NCBI RefSeq assembly: GCF_001400735.1
Contig: NZ_LJPW01000014.1
Coordinates: 1-41,417, forward strand
Length of the DNA stretch: 41,417 nt
Direction: 5' to 3'
DNA from: Pseudomonas caricapapayae
GTDB lineage: Bacteria; Pseudomonadota; Gammaproteobacteria; Pseudomonadales; Pseudomonadaceae
Shown: piece by piece, positions 27,806 to 35,292 of the stretch
How positions within the stretch are numbered: position 1 is the stretch's first letter
How the letters are laid out: every line of letters begins with the position of its first letter
Notes under the pieces: model-generated
Database searches by the model: none
Told to the model about the DNA's origin: nothing
What the model saw: the letters and a program-made list of their open reading frames with translations, nothing else
Position numbers and translations under genes: made by a program

Positions 27806-29041
27806 GTGAAACGTACTGACATCAAGCGCCGCCCGCTAGCCGACACCACGCTCTCCGGACTGGAACCAGAGGACGCGACTTATCGGGAGCAAGATGGCAA
27901 CGGCTTGTATTTTCGGGTCAAAGCAAATGGCCAGAAGTCTTGGGAATTACGTTACAAAAAGCCAGACGGAAAATGGTCTTGGCTAGGGTTAGGCGGCTAT
28001 CCCGAAGTCAGCGGTTCCCTAGCCAGGCAGAAGGCTGCACAACTGCGTGAAGACTCATCCAACGGGAAAAATCCGTTAGTCAGCAAACAGGCTAGGAGAG
28101 CTGCTGACCTGGAGGCAGCCAATAACACGTTCGAAGCGCTTGCACGGGAGTGGTTTGATTCAAGACGGCCGGGCTGGGAAGCTGGGACCGCCCGGCGAAT
28201 CATTGGAGCTTTGGAGCTGCACGCTTTTCCAGTATTTGGGAAGCGGGTTTATACCGAGATCCTGCCTCTTGAGTGGATGGAGTTCCTGCGCAGCATGGAG
28301 CAGAAAGGGATCATTGACCAAATGGGCAGAGTCCGCGCCACGTGCAAAGAAATCTATGACCTGGCACGCGTCACTGGACGCGCCATCCATAACCCTCTCG
28401 AAGGCCTCAACAAATTCCTTCAAACGCGTAGCGCTGAAAATTATGCACACGTATCAGTAGAGGAACTGCCTGCCCTACTTCGTGCGATCAACTCTTACCC
28501 TCACGCGAAGGACGTTCGTTTGGGGCTCCGCTTGCTTGCGCTGTTGGCTGCACGTCCGAGTGAAGTTCGAGAAGCACGCTGGTCAGAGATTGACCTCAAT
28601 AAAAAGCTGTGGACGATCCCAGCCGAGCGCATGAAGCGTCGGCGTGAACACGTGATCCCGCTATCCCGTCAAGCCGTCGAAGCAATCACTGAACTGCGCT
28701 CGCTTACGGGAGCATACCCGCTGCTGTTTCCTGGCCGGAAAGATCGAACCATCCCCCGCAGCAACACCGTCTTTCTCATGGCGTTACGCAGACTCGGTTA
28801 TGCCGGACGTCAAACAGGCCATGGCTTTCGTCATATCGCAAGCACGATCCTTAATGAGCAAGGCTTCGATGAAAATCATATTGAGGCGCAACTTTCCCAC
28901 GTGAAGGAAGGAATTGCAGGGGTATATAACAAGGCAGTTTATCTACCTCAACGCAAAGTCATGATGCAGTGGTATGCCGATCATCTCGATGAGCTCATGG
29001 CGGGTAATGTTGTTCAGGGACAATTCGGGAAGGCAGTATGA
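27806..29041 (+). CDS. int: P4-type tyrosine site-specific integrase
   Basis: The 411-residue recombinase has an N-terminal arm-binding domain (LSGLEPEDATYREQDGNGLY, then LRYKKPDGKWSWLGLGGYPE), a core-binding domain, and a C-terminal catalytic domain. The first catalytic Arg is in LLALLAARPSEVREARW, the H-x-x-R pair in GHGFRHIASTIL, and the nucleophile Tyr is expected near GVYNKAVYLPQRK. It starts with GTG at 27806 after AGGAGG with 10-nt spacing. The position next to a tRNA 3' end and the P4-like C-terminus (MMQWYADHLDEL) point to integration into that tRNA. It should catalyse both insertion and, with an excisionase such as the AlpA-like protein, excision. Confidence 0.93.
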   Translation: MKRTDIKRRPLADTTLSGLEPEDATYREQDGNGLYFRVKANGQKSWELRYKKPDGKWSWLGLGGYPEVSGSLARQKAAQLREDSSNGKNPLVSKQARRAADLEAANNTFEALAREWFDSRRPGWEAGTARRIIGALELHAFPVFGKRVYTEILPLEWMEFLRSMEQKGIIDQMGRVRATCKEIYDLARVTGRAIHNPLEGLNKFLQTRSAENYAHVSVEELPALLRAINSYPHAKDVRLGLRLLALLAARPSEVREARWSEIDLNKKLWTIPAERMKRRREHVIPLSRQAVEAITELRSLTGAYPLLFPGRKDRTIPRSNTVFLMALRRLGYAGRQTGHGFRHIASTILNEQGFDENHIEAQLSHVKEGIAGVYNKAVYLPQRKVMMQWYADHLDELMAGNVVQGQFGKAV

Positions 29042-29071
29042 TTGGCCACACCCGCCCCCCTCTCAAAACCG

Positions 29072-29193
29072 GTGTAACTCGTGTTTCAGGTGTAACGAAA
29101 GACCATAACCATCTGAATTTATTGAATTTATTTCGAGTTACACGTATCGCATCAGAGTTACGCCCGGTGTGTAACGTAGCTGAATCGTGTAAC
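29072..29193. repeat. Cluster of GTGTAAC repeats (possible iterons)
   Basis: In about 120 nt between int and the next gene, GTGTAAC occurs at 29072-29078, 29090-29096, 29169-29175 and 29187-29193. Its reverse GTTACAC lies at 29137-29143 and a one-mismatch copy at 29157-29163. The first and third form a longer inverted pair (GTGTAACTCG and CGAGTTACAC). An AT-rich tract lies between (29112-29133). This is the look of a replication-origin or regulator-binding cluster. The weak 87-codon frame across it is probably not a gene. Confidence 0.6.
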
Positions 29194-29291
29194 ACGACCG
29201 GGACCCCGTTGCCGCTGGTGGCCTGCCGCTTCCTGAGTCGCACAGAGCGTGCTGCGCGCTGGCTTAACTGCGCAAATAAAGGGCGTGGGAT

Positions 29292-30158
29292 ATGGACGTA
29301 GGTTCAGGTCTCATGGTGTTAGACCATGTTCAAAAACTAGATGCCCTGCCAAAACCAACGGCGAGTCTGATCAGGTATCTATCTGCTCAGCCACTTTACA
29401 GCCTCTGCGATGAGCAGATTATCGACGCCTGCAACTTGATTGATAAATGCTGCTTAAGAATCCAAACAGATGATTTCGATAGCGACCTGGACACCTTGTG
29501 TATCCGCACAACCAAGCATGAAGAACAAATTTTCCAGTACGCGTCGACTGATGCGTCCTCCCGTGTAGCCCACTGGGTTCGTCATTTCACTGGGTGCGAT
29601 TCCGCCACAGATAACCAAGCTCACGCAGCCTATGTAATGGCCTGCGCTGCGAAGGCACTTGAGGCTCTAAGTGAATGGATGCGCTCAGCCGAGCAAGATG
29701 CCTTCCCTCCGGCATGCAAGGTGCCGGACTGGCCTTGGGATTTCTACTGCGAGTACGTGTCATCGCAAGCGAGCCCAGACGACCGGATCAACGCCCTTGA
29801 TCTGTATACGCTATTCCTTGAGCCGATCACCCACCTGGCGAGCTTACGCAACGACGAGCTAACTCTCGCAGTAGCTGAGGCCATCAAGGCGGCGACTCGG
29901 AGAAAAGGGGGAGTACTCAGCGGTAAAGATCGGAAAATCGAAATGAGTCAGCGTGATAAAGCTATCGTGAACTACGCGCTTGTATTGCTGAAAAATGGCA
30001 TGTCACGTCGCTATGTCACGACCACCGTGCACCGTTGGTTTGAGAGAGAAGTTACCAAGCCGGAAAGCGAGCGTCCTGATTGGGCCACTCTCGAAATGTC
30101 GAAACCGCTGACACGTAAAAGGATTGAAGAGATTCTCAAGCAACACAACCTGCTGTAG
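29292..30158 (+). CDS. Hypothetical protein of the element, 288 aa
   Basis: I do not recognise this family. The soluble product is rich in Cys and Asp in its first half (CNLIDKCCLRIQTDDFDSDLDTLC). It has a helical middle and a basic C-terminal third (SQRDKAIVNYALVLLKNGMSRRYVTTTVHRWFEREV) that could be DNA-binding in character. GGGCGTGGG lies just upstream of the ATG. It sits between the integrase/GTGTAAC repeat cluster and the alpA-like gene, on the same strand. Its place beside the repeats makes a role in replication or regulation of the element possible, but that is only inference. Confidence 0.7.
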   Translation: MDVGSGLMVLDHVQKLDALPKPTASLIRYLSAQPLYSLCDEQIIDACNLIDKCCLRIQTDDFDSDLDTLCIRTTKHEEQIFQYASTDASSRVAHWVRHFTGCDSATDNQAHAAYVMACAAKALEALSEWMRSAEQDAFPPACKVPDWPWDFYCEYVSSQASPDDRINALDLYTLFLEPITHLASLRNDELTLAVAEAIKAATRRKGGVLSGKDRKIEMSQRDKAIVNYALVLLKNGMSRRYVTTTVHRWFEREVTKPESERPDWATLEMSKPLTRKRIEEILKQHNLL

Positions 30159-30212
30159 CCAGAATTTCAAATGGAAGTGAACTGCCCGCTAAAATCCCTC
30201 GCCTAGATCATT

Positions 30213-30241
30213 GCTCTCGTCAGTCCAAACCTATCGAGAGC
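30213..30241. promoter_or_regulatory. Inverted repeat just upstream of the alpA-like gene
   Basis: GCTCTCG (30213-30219) and CGAGAGC (30235-30241) flank a 15-nt spacer, and the right arm overlaps the ribosome site of the AlpA-like ORF. It is a candidate autoregulatory operator or translation-control hairpin. Confidence 0.4.
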
Positions 30242-30248
30242 TGTCCCT

Positions 30249-30530
30249 ATGAGTACCTCTGTAACCGAGTTCTCTCGCGAAACACCTGCCAACGCTCCGC
30301 TGCTGTTCGACGCTGCCTCAACCTTGATTCGCATGCGCGAAGTTGAGGGAATCGTGGGCATGAAGCGTTCAACCATTTACAAGCTCATGCAGCAGCCCGG
30401 CTCCTGCTTTCCGCAGCCCGTCAAGCTCAGCGACAGCACAGCAAGGGGCGCGCCCGTCGCTTGGGTGCTTTCCGAAGTCCAAGCCTGGGCACGCAGCCGC
30501 ATCGCTGCTCGCGATCAGGTGGCAGCATGA
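30249..30530 (+). CDS. AlpA-family phage/element regulator
   Basis: The 93-residue protein has a MerR-like helix-turn-helix: LIRMREVEGIVGMKRSTIYKL, then CFPQPVKLSDSTARGAPVAWVLSEVQAWARSRI, which is the standard AlpA layout. AlpA-type proteins activate or act as excision factors for P4-like integrases. It lies upstream of and overlaps by 4 nt (ATGA) the next ORF, so the two are translationally coupled. Confidence 0.9.
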   Translation: MSTSVTEFSRETPANAPLLFDAASTLIRMREVEGIVGMKRSTIYKLMQQPGSCFPQPVKLSDSTARGAPVAWVLSEVQAWARSRIAARDQVAA

Positions 30531-31135
30531 ACAACCGCATGTCAAAAGGTGACGGGCCTTTCATCGACTCCTACAGCATCGGGTTCCAGCTCTACAGGCC
30601 GGACGAGCTCAACTGGAAAAGTCGCACCATTGCGGGCGTCAGTTGGAATGGCATGGACCAAGAAGCAATCTTTTTCAATGCAGACGGCCTGGCTCTTCCT
30701 CTCAGACCCAACCCTTGGAATGTCCCTGAGTGGATTCGCAAGCATGCGATCCGCCGCGAGTTCGCCAGCGTGCATGGGACTGGCCATTTCGCGATGAAGG
30801 AAGGTCGCCGTAAGGCATTGCGAACGGTCGGCCTCAATGACTGGGTGACTTACTGGCTGGTCGACCAGTCTGGCGGCTTCGCCAATGAGTCGAAGTTTTG
30901 GCAGGACTACGTGGCCACCGATCTCGCCACAGAACAGGCCAACAGCGAAAAGCTACACAGCGAAATGCGTCTGCAAGAAGACCGGGCGACTTACATCGAG
31001 CAGAGCATTGCCGAGCGTCGTGACCACCTGACGGTCATGCACCGCCGCCGATGTAACGAAGATCGAAAAATTCTCGCCTGGCTGAAAGGCGAAGTCCCCG
31101 CTCCGCTATTTGACACCGAAGTGAAGGCGGCTTGA
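30527..31135 (+). CDS. Hypothetical protein of the element, 202 aa
   Basis: I do not recognise this family. The start is the ATG at 30527 (MNNRMSKGDGPFIDSY), which overlaps the AlpA stop in ATGA; a longer frame reaching back into alpA is not supported. The first half is rich in Trp, Phe and Pro, and the second half is a charged helical stretch (about residues 115-185: EQANSEKLHSEMRLQEDRAT and on) that may form a coiled coil. It is followed by a strong hairpin at 31222-31249 that could end the alpA transcript. Confidence 0.7.
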   Translation: MNNRMSKGDGPFIDSYSIGFQLYRPDELNWKSRTIAGVSWNGMDQEAIFFNADGLALPLRPNPWNVPEWIRKHAIRREFASVHGTGHFAMKEGRRKALRTVGLNDWVTYWLVDQSGGFANESKFWQDYVATDLATEQANSEKLHSEMRLQEDRATYIEQSIAERRDHLTVMHRRRCNEDRKILAWLKGEVPAPLFDTEVKAA

Positions 31136-31221
31136 GCCCTCCCCGCCCCAATCTGCTGGCCCTGATCTGGCACCAGAACGCCGGGCTATCACGTTACAGG
31201 TTCGGCGCACGCACAAACGAA

Positions 31222-31249
31222 AACGCCTCCGGGGGCAACCGGAGGCGTT
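31222..31249 (+). terminator. Strong hairpin after the alpA operon
   Basis: AACGCCTCCGG-GGGCAA-CCGGAGGCGTT, 11-bp perfect stem with a 6-nt loop. No T-run follows, so it is either a weak terminator or a structural boundary between the alpA operon and the regulatory leader. Confidence 0.5.
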
Positions 31250-31314
31250 GAGGTAAATCTACATGCACGTCAAATGTATTTCGCATCGAGCGCGAGTGCA
31301 AGTCGCTCAAACAG

Positions 31315-31343
31315 TTGCACATCCCAAAACCGGGCGCTATTCT
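31315..31343 (+). promoter_or_regulatory. Sigma-70 promoter of the antisense-RNA/replication leader
   Basis: TTGCAC (31315-31320), 17-nt spacer, TATTCT (31338-31343). The predicted start near 31350 falls directly at the first hairpin of the RNA described next, which supports both. Confidence 0.7.
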
Positions 31344-31349
31344 CTGGCA

Positions 31350-31433
31350 GTCGCTGCAAATTCAGCGATCAGGTTTGGCGACCTGAGAAACTTGGCGCAC
31401 AAGCGCCCCATAAGACAGCAGGCGCTTTTTTTG
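31350..31433 (+). ncRNA. C4/P4-CI-like antisense RNA (about 80 nt)
   Basis: Three consecutive hairpins follow the promoter: TCGCTG/CAGCGA (31351-31368), TCAGGT/ACCTGA (31369-31386) and GGCGC/GCGCC (31394-31407), then a U-run. Two segments are complementary to the downstream leader. CAGGTTTGGCGA (31370-31381) pairs with TCGCCAACCTG (31505-31515) with one bulged base, and AACTTGG (31389-31395) pairs with CCAAGTT (31492-31498). The two-block arrangement (a', b') is how C4 RNA of P1/P7 and CI RNA of P4 recognise their leader to stop expression of the operon. Family name is from architecture; no covariance search was possible. Confidence 0.7.
31401..31433 (+). terminator. Intrinsic terminator in the leader, competing with an upstream hairpin
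   Basis: AAGCGCC (31401-31407) pairs with GGCGCTT (31421-31427) followed by a run of T to 31432. The left arm also belongs to the alternative hairpin GGCGC/GCGCC (31394-31407), so the two structures exclude each other, as in an attenuator. Confidence 0.75.
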
Positions 31434-31469
31434 TGCCCGCTGCGCTACGTTATGGCGGCTGTGTGTGGG

Positions 31470-31579
31470 ATACCTTCGGGTATGCCGGGTTCCAAGTTCC
31501 CGGTTCGCCAACCTGCGCACAGCTGCCACCCTAATTCGTTTGGCGACGTTTTGGTGGCAGCTCCAAACCAAACTTGGAG
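31470..31579 (+). promoter_or_regulatory. Structured leader with antisense target and occluded ribosome site
   Basis: The leader contains a UUCG-capped hairpin ATACC/GGTAT (31470-31483), the antisense target blocks (31492-31498, 31505-31515), and a perfect 10-bp repeat AGCTGCCACC (31521-31530)/GGTGGCAGCT (31553-31562). It ends with CTCCAA/TTGGAG (31561-31579), in which the GGAG ribosome site of the next ORF is paired. The last two structures overlap by two bases and may compete. TTTGGCGAC of the RNA loop recurs at 31539-31547. Confidence 0.6.
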
Positions 31580-31587
31580 TTACGCAC

Positions 31588-31746
31588 ATGCACGCCCTCA
31601 TTCCCTCCAGAAATCGCGCCGCTGCCCATCGCGCTATGGCTCTCGCCGCTTTACATGCCAATTCCAGCCTCGCTACACGCCTTGCCCGCTACAACGCTCA
31701 CATGACCAAGGCTCGCGCCCTCGAAACCGCAGGGGGTGCCCAATGA
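31588..31746 (+). CDS. Small basic protein, 52 aa, first ORF of the replication operon
   Basis: MHALIPSRNRAAAHRAMALAA and onwards: basic, Ala-rich and helical, ending in ETAGGAQ. The ATG has GGAG eight bases upstream within a hairpin. Its stop overlaps the next ATG in ATGA, so it may serve as a translated leader that couples ribosomes into the operon, as small leader peptides do in C4/icd-type loci. I know of no function. Small Ala/Arg-rich ORFs like this are common just before such primase genes in Pseudomonas elements. Confidence 0.65.
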   Translation: MHALIPSRNRAAAHRAMALAALHANSSLATRLARYNAHMTKARALETAGGAQ

Positions 31747-32024
31747 GCAACGCCCTCAGCTTTTCCCTGCCCGAAGACCTACTCTGCGTTAACCCAACAG
31801 CCGATGCCGGTATTCCCATCGACGCCATCACCTGCGCCGTCGACCGGGCCAGCTCAGTGCTGTTGCTGCTTGAGGATCAGTTTGAAAATAACGGTCCCAG
31901 CCTTGCAAATCACATCATCGCCGCCGCCCTTTGGGACGTGCGCGGTACGTTGGGTTTGATACGAACTCTGGCGCTTCACGCAGACGATCTGGAACGCGGT
32001 CCTGCGCAAGGAGGTGGCCTGTGA
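31743..32024 (+). CDS. Hypothetical protein of the element, 93 aa
   Basis: MSNALSFSLPEDLLCVNPTA and onwards: mostly helical and acidic, with ITCAVDRASSVLLLLEDQF resembling small helical proteins found next to DUF3077 proteins in Pseudomonas prophage regions. The start is the ATGA overlap with the 52-residue ORF. Its end overlaps the GTG of the next gene, behind an AAGGAGG ribosome site inside this gene. Function unknown. Confidence 0.75.
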   Translation: MSNALSFSLPEDLLCVNPTADAGIPIDAITCAVDRASSVLLLLEDQFENNGPSLANHIIAAALWDVRGTLGLIRTLALHADDLERGPAQGGGL

Positions 32025-32302
32025 GCGCGCCCTTCCAAGGCAACACCACCGGGCACACCGCCTTTGCCAAATACAATGCCCGAAACCAACCACTGTTTAG
32101 CGTCAATGCGGGTGTTTCCTGCGAAGAGGCCTTAGAACACGCCTCCGTGCTGACGGACTGCATCAACAAACTGACGCTTCAAGCGGGCATGAACGATGAC
32201 AGCAGCGCGGCATGGGCTGCCCATTACTTGGGCGATATGGTCAAGGCCATCATCGATGACGTGACCACCAGCCTGCAGTTTCCAACGGAGGATCGCCCAT
32301 GA
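32021..32302 (+). CDS. DUF3077-like small protein, 93 aa
   Basis: GTG start at 32021, preceded by AAGGAGG with 7-nt spacing and overlapping the previous stop (GTGA). The body GHTAFAKYNARNQPLFSVNAG, then VSCEEALEHASVLTDCINKLTLQ, looks like DUF3077, a small helical family of Pseudomonas with no known role. The frame extends upstream in the track of the DNA, but the ribosome site fixes the start. It overlaps the primase ATG by 4 nt, giving tight coupling of the three small ORFs to the primase. Confidence 0.78.
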   Translation: MSAPFQGNTTGHTAFAKYNARNQPLFSVNAGVSCEEALEHASVLTDCINKLTLQAGMNDDSSAAWAAHYLGDMVKAIIDDVTTSLQFPTEDRP

Positions 32303-35199
32303 GCGCCTCCGGTACGAAAAAACGTCCTTCGTTCGCACAAGTGAAATCTGCTGCGCTACGCAACATCGACAAGGTCCTTGCACACTGGCTTCCGAACGGG
32401 AAGCGAGTGGACGGCGGCAAAGAGTACACCGCACCCAACCCCACCCGAACGGACAAGCGTGCGGGGTCTCTGAAAATCAGTACCAGCAAAGGCACCTGGT
32501 CTGACTTCGCAACCGGCGACAAGGGCGGCGATTTGATTGACCTGGTCCGCTATATCGACGGCGGCACTGACGTCGAGGCCTGCAACAAACTGGCGGATCT
32601 GCTTGGCGTAACTGCTGATTCGCCGCCCGCCAACTCCGCACCGGCCAAAAGCAAAGCCCCTGAGTGGATCGCCATTCAGCCGATCCCAACCGAGGCGATG
32701 AACAAGTGCCCGGTTAAACACCGGCAGCACGGTACACCGTCCAAAGTTTGGGTCTATCGCGATGATCAGGGTCAACCGCTCATGGCGTTGTACCGGTTCG
32801 ACCTGGACCCTGATGAAGACGGTAAACCGAAGAAAGTCTTTGCGCCGTTGACCTGGTGCAAACGCCGCGACGGCGAAACGACCCAATGGCGGTGGCAAGG
32901 GCTGCCCGAGCCTCGACCGCTTCTGCGCCTGGATGAATTGGCGCTCCGTGCCGATGCGCCGGTGGTCTTGTGCGAGGGCGAAAAGGCCGCTGACGCAGCG
33001 GCTGATTTGATGCCGAGCTACGTGGCCACCTGCTGGCCGAACGGTTCGAACTCTTGGCATAAAGCTGACCTGACACCGCTCAAAGGCCGCGACGTGCTGT
33101 TGTGGCCAGACAACGACGACAGCGGCGCAGGCTGCATGGACGCGGTCGCCCACAAGCTGCGCGAGATCGGCGCAGGCTCGGTGAGGCTCATCGCGTTGGA
33201 AGTGTTTAAGCGCAAACCCACGATGAAAAACGAGCGCGCCGCTTTCGCCAAAGGCGGCCAGTGGGACAACGGCGATGATGCCGCCGACGCTGCTGCCAAA
33301 GGCTGGACATCTGCCCATTTCGCGGAGCTGGAGCGCAGTGGCGAGCTGTTTGTTTCGGTAGAAGAACCTTCCGCACCGGAGGAGCCCGAACCCACTCCGA
33401 AAGCGAAGACGAAGCCAACGGCCAAGCGCCCTGCGAAACCGAAAAACGACCTGATGCCTGGCGGCTTTCGCCTGACGGCCGAAGGTGTGTTTTACGCAGG
33501 CGACGACGGCGAAGCGCGCCCGGTGTGTTCGCCTCTTGAAATCCTCGCCCGGACCCGAGACGACAAAGGCCACAACTGGGGCCTGCTCGTGGAGTTCGAC
33601 GACCCCGACGGGGCCAAGAAGCGCTGGAACATTCCGGCGCGCACCATGACCGGCGATTTTGGCAAGGACGTACTCGGCCCGTTGGTGGACATGGGCCTGC
33701 GTTTGGCTGGCAGTCGATCAGGCCGCAATGCGCGCAACGACCTGCAGAGTTACCTCGGCGGTTTCGACAGCGCGCAGCGGGCTCGATTGGTCACTCGATT
33801 GGGCTGGCACGACAGCGCCTTTCTCCTGCCGGAACAACAGGTCGGCGCGCATAGCGAACATCTGCACTTCTACGAGGCCGGATCTCAGCTACCGCCGATC
33901 AGCGAAGCGGGCACGCTTGAGCAATGGCAAGAACAGATTGGCGCATTGTGCGTGGGCAACCACCGTCTGGCGTTTGTGGTCGGCGTGGCCCTCGCTGGCC
34001 CACTGTTGCACATGCTGGGTCATGAGTCGGGCGGCTTTCACTTGTACGGTGACAGCTCGGGCGGCAAGACCACGCACCTGCAGGTCGCCGCCTCGATCTA
34101 CGGCGGACCTCGCCTGGTACGTTCGTGGCGCTCCACGGACAACGCACTCGAATCCATCGCCGCTGCGCATTCGGACGGGCTTCTGGTACTGGATGAGATC
34201 GGCATGTGCGATCCGCGCATCATCGGCGAGACGGTGTACATGCTCGGCAACGGCACCGGCAAGGCACGGGCTAATGATCGAGGCCAGGCAGGTCGGCAGG
34301 TACAAGAGTGGCGTTTGCTGTTCCTTTCCACGGGCGAGAAGACGCTGGCCCAGCACATGGCCGAAGCGAACAAGGAGCTGAAAGCGGGCATGGAAGTACG
34401 CATGCTCGCCGTTCCAGCCGATGCCAGCAAAGGCTTGGGCATGTTCGACACCCTCAACGGTTTCGATGATGCAGCGGCGCTGTCCGACGCGCTCAAAGCA
34501 CGAGTCGCGAAATACTACGGCACTCCACTTACCGCCTTTCTCACAGCGCTGTGCGAGCCCGATAAACGCCACGCTTGGTCCGCCATCCTGCGCCGCACGC
34601 TGGAAGGCTTTATCGCCAAATCGTTACCCGCATCGGCCAGCGGACAAGCTCACCGTGCCGCCGCTCGCTTTGGCCTCGCCGCCGCAGCGGGTGAGCTGGC
34701 CACAGCAATGGGGATTACAGGCTGGCCCGATGGCACCGCTACCACCGCAGCTCGGGTGTGCCTTAACGCATGGATGAACGAGCGTGGCGGCGTCGGTAAC
34801 TTCGAGGGTGACGCAATCGTGTCGCGACTGCGCCAGGTCATCGAGCGCTTCGGTGAGAGCCGATTTACCCGCTGGGAATCGGCAGCGGCAAAGATCGACG
34901 AACACGGCCCGCGCACCATCGACAGGCTTGGCTTTCGCAAGACGATGGAACACGGTCTGGGCGACTCCCTGCACACCACCAACACCTACTACGTGCTGCC
35001 CGAGTCATGGCGCTCGGAGATCTTCCGGGGCATGAACATCAATGCGGTAAACAAGGAGCTGCTGCAGCGCGGAGTCATTGAGCCGGGGAACGACGGCAAG
35101 GCATCGAGTCTGGTGCGCTTGCCCGGCCTGGGCACTCAACGCTGCTACATCGTGAAGACGATTCCGGGATTGGCTGAAAGCGAGGCTCGGGCTGCCTGA
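32299..35199 (+). CDS. Toprim primase-DUF927 helicase-like replication protein
   Basis: The 966-residue protein has an N-terminal primase-like region (TWSDFATGDKGGDLIDLVRY) and a Toprim domain at about 215-290 with the acidic Glu in VVLCEGEKAADAA and the Asp pair in DVLLWPDNDDSG. A Lys/Pro-rich linker follows near 355-385. The C-terminal DUF927 ATPase has Walker A YGDSSGGKTT and Walker B LLVLDEIGMCD. This is the usual replication protein of P4-like and other integrated elements, expected to make primers and unwind DNA at the element origin, perhaps at the GTGTAAC cluster. It starts in an ATGA overlap with the gene before it. It is not homologous in layout to P4 alpha throughout, so the fit is functional analogy. 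Confidence 0.88.
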   Translation: MSASGTKKRPSFAQVKSAALRNIDKVLAHWLPNGKRVDGGKEYTAPNPTRTDKRAGSLKISTSKGTWSDFATGDKGGDLIDLVRYIDGGTDVEACNKLADLLGVTADSPPANSAPAKSKAPEWIAIQPIPTEAMNKCPVKHRQHGTPSKVWVYRDDQGQPLMALYRFDLDPDEDGKPKKVFAPLTWCKRRDGETTQWRWQGLPEPRPLLRLDELALRADAPVVLCEGEKAADAAADLMPSYVATCWPNGSNSWHKADLTPLKGRDVLLWPDNDDSGAGCMDAVAHKLREIGAGSVRLIALEVFKRKPTMKNERAAFAKGGQWDNGDDAADAAAKGWTSAHFAELERSGELFVSVEEPSAPEEPEPTPKAKTKPTAKRPAKPKNDLMPGGFRLTAEGVFYAGDDGEARPVCSPLEILARTRDDKGHNWGLLVEFDDPDGAKKRWNIPARTMTGDFGKDVLGPLVDMGLRLAGSRSGRNARNDLQSYLGGFDSAQRARLVTRLGWHDSAFLLPEQQVGAHSEHLHFYEAGSQLPPISEAGTLEQWQEQIGALCVGNHRLAFVVGVALAGPLLHMLGHESGGFHLYGDSSGGKTTHLQVAASIYGGPRLVRSWRSTDNALESIAAAHSDGLLVLDEIGMCDPRIIGETVYMLGNGTGKARANDRGQAGRQVQEWRLLFLSTGEKTLAQHMAEANKELKAGMEVRMLAVPADASKGLGMFDTLNGFDDAAALSDALKARVAKYYGTPLTAFLTALCEPDKRHAWSAILRRTLEGFIAKSLPASASGQAHRAAARFGLAAAAGELATAMGITGWPDGTATTAARVCLNAWMNERGGVGNFEGDAIVSRLRQVIERFGESRFTRWESAAAKIDEHGPRTIDRLGFRKTMEHGLGDSLHTTNTYYVLPESWRSEIFRGMNINAVNKELLQRGVIEPGNDGKASSLVRLPGLGTQRCYIVKTIPGLAESEARAA

Positions 35200-35292
35200 G
35201 TTCATCCCTGCTGATCGAGGTAGCGCCGGCTGATTCCCGGCCTCGCCAGCCACTCAACCAACTCCCCATCGAATTGAACAGAGACCAGACAC

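Noticed and set aside
29038..29301. 87-codon ORF overlapping the integrase stop
   Set aside because: It lies across the GTGTAAC repeat cluster, has no recognisable protein character, and ends just inside the next gene; the repeats explain the stretch better.
31263..31742. In-frame upstream extension of the 93-aa ORF (start at 31263)
   Set aside because: The extension would cross a promoter, a terminator and the structured leader, and its translation is low in protein character. The ATGA-coupled start at 31743 is better.
32356..33573. 405-codon minus-strand open frame inside the primase gene
   Set aside because: Antisense shadow of a gene with Toprim and P-loop motifs.
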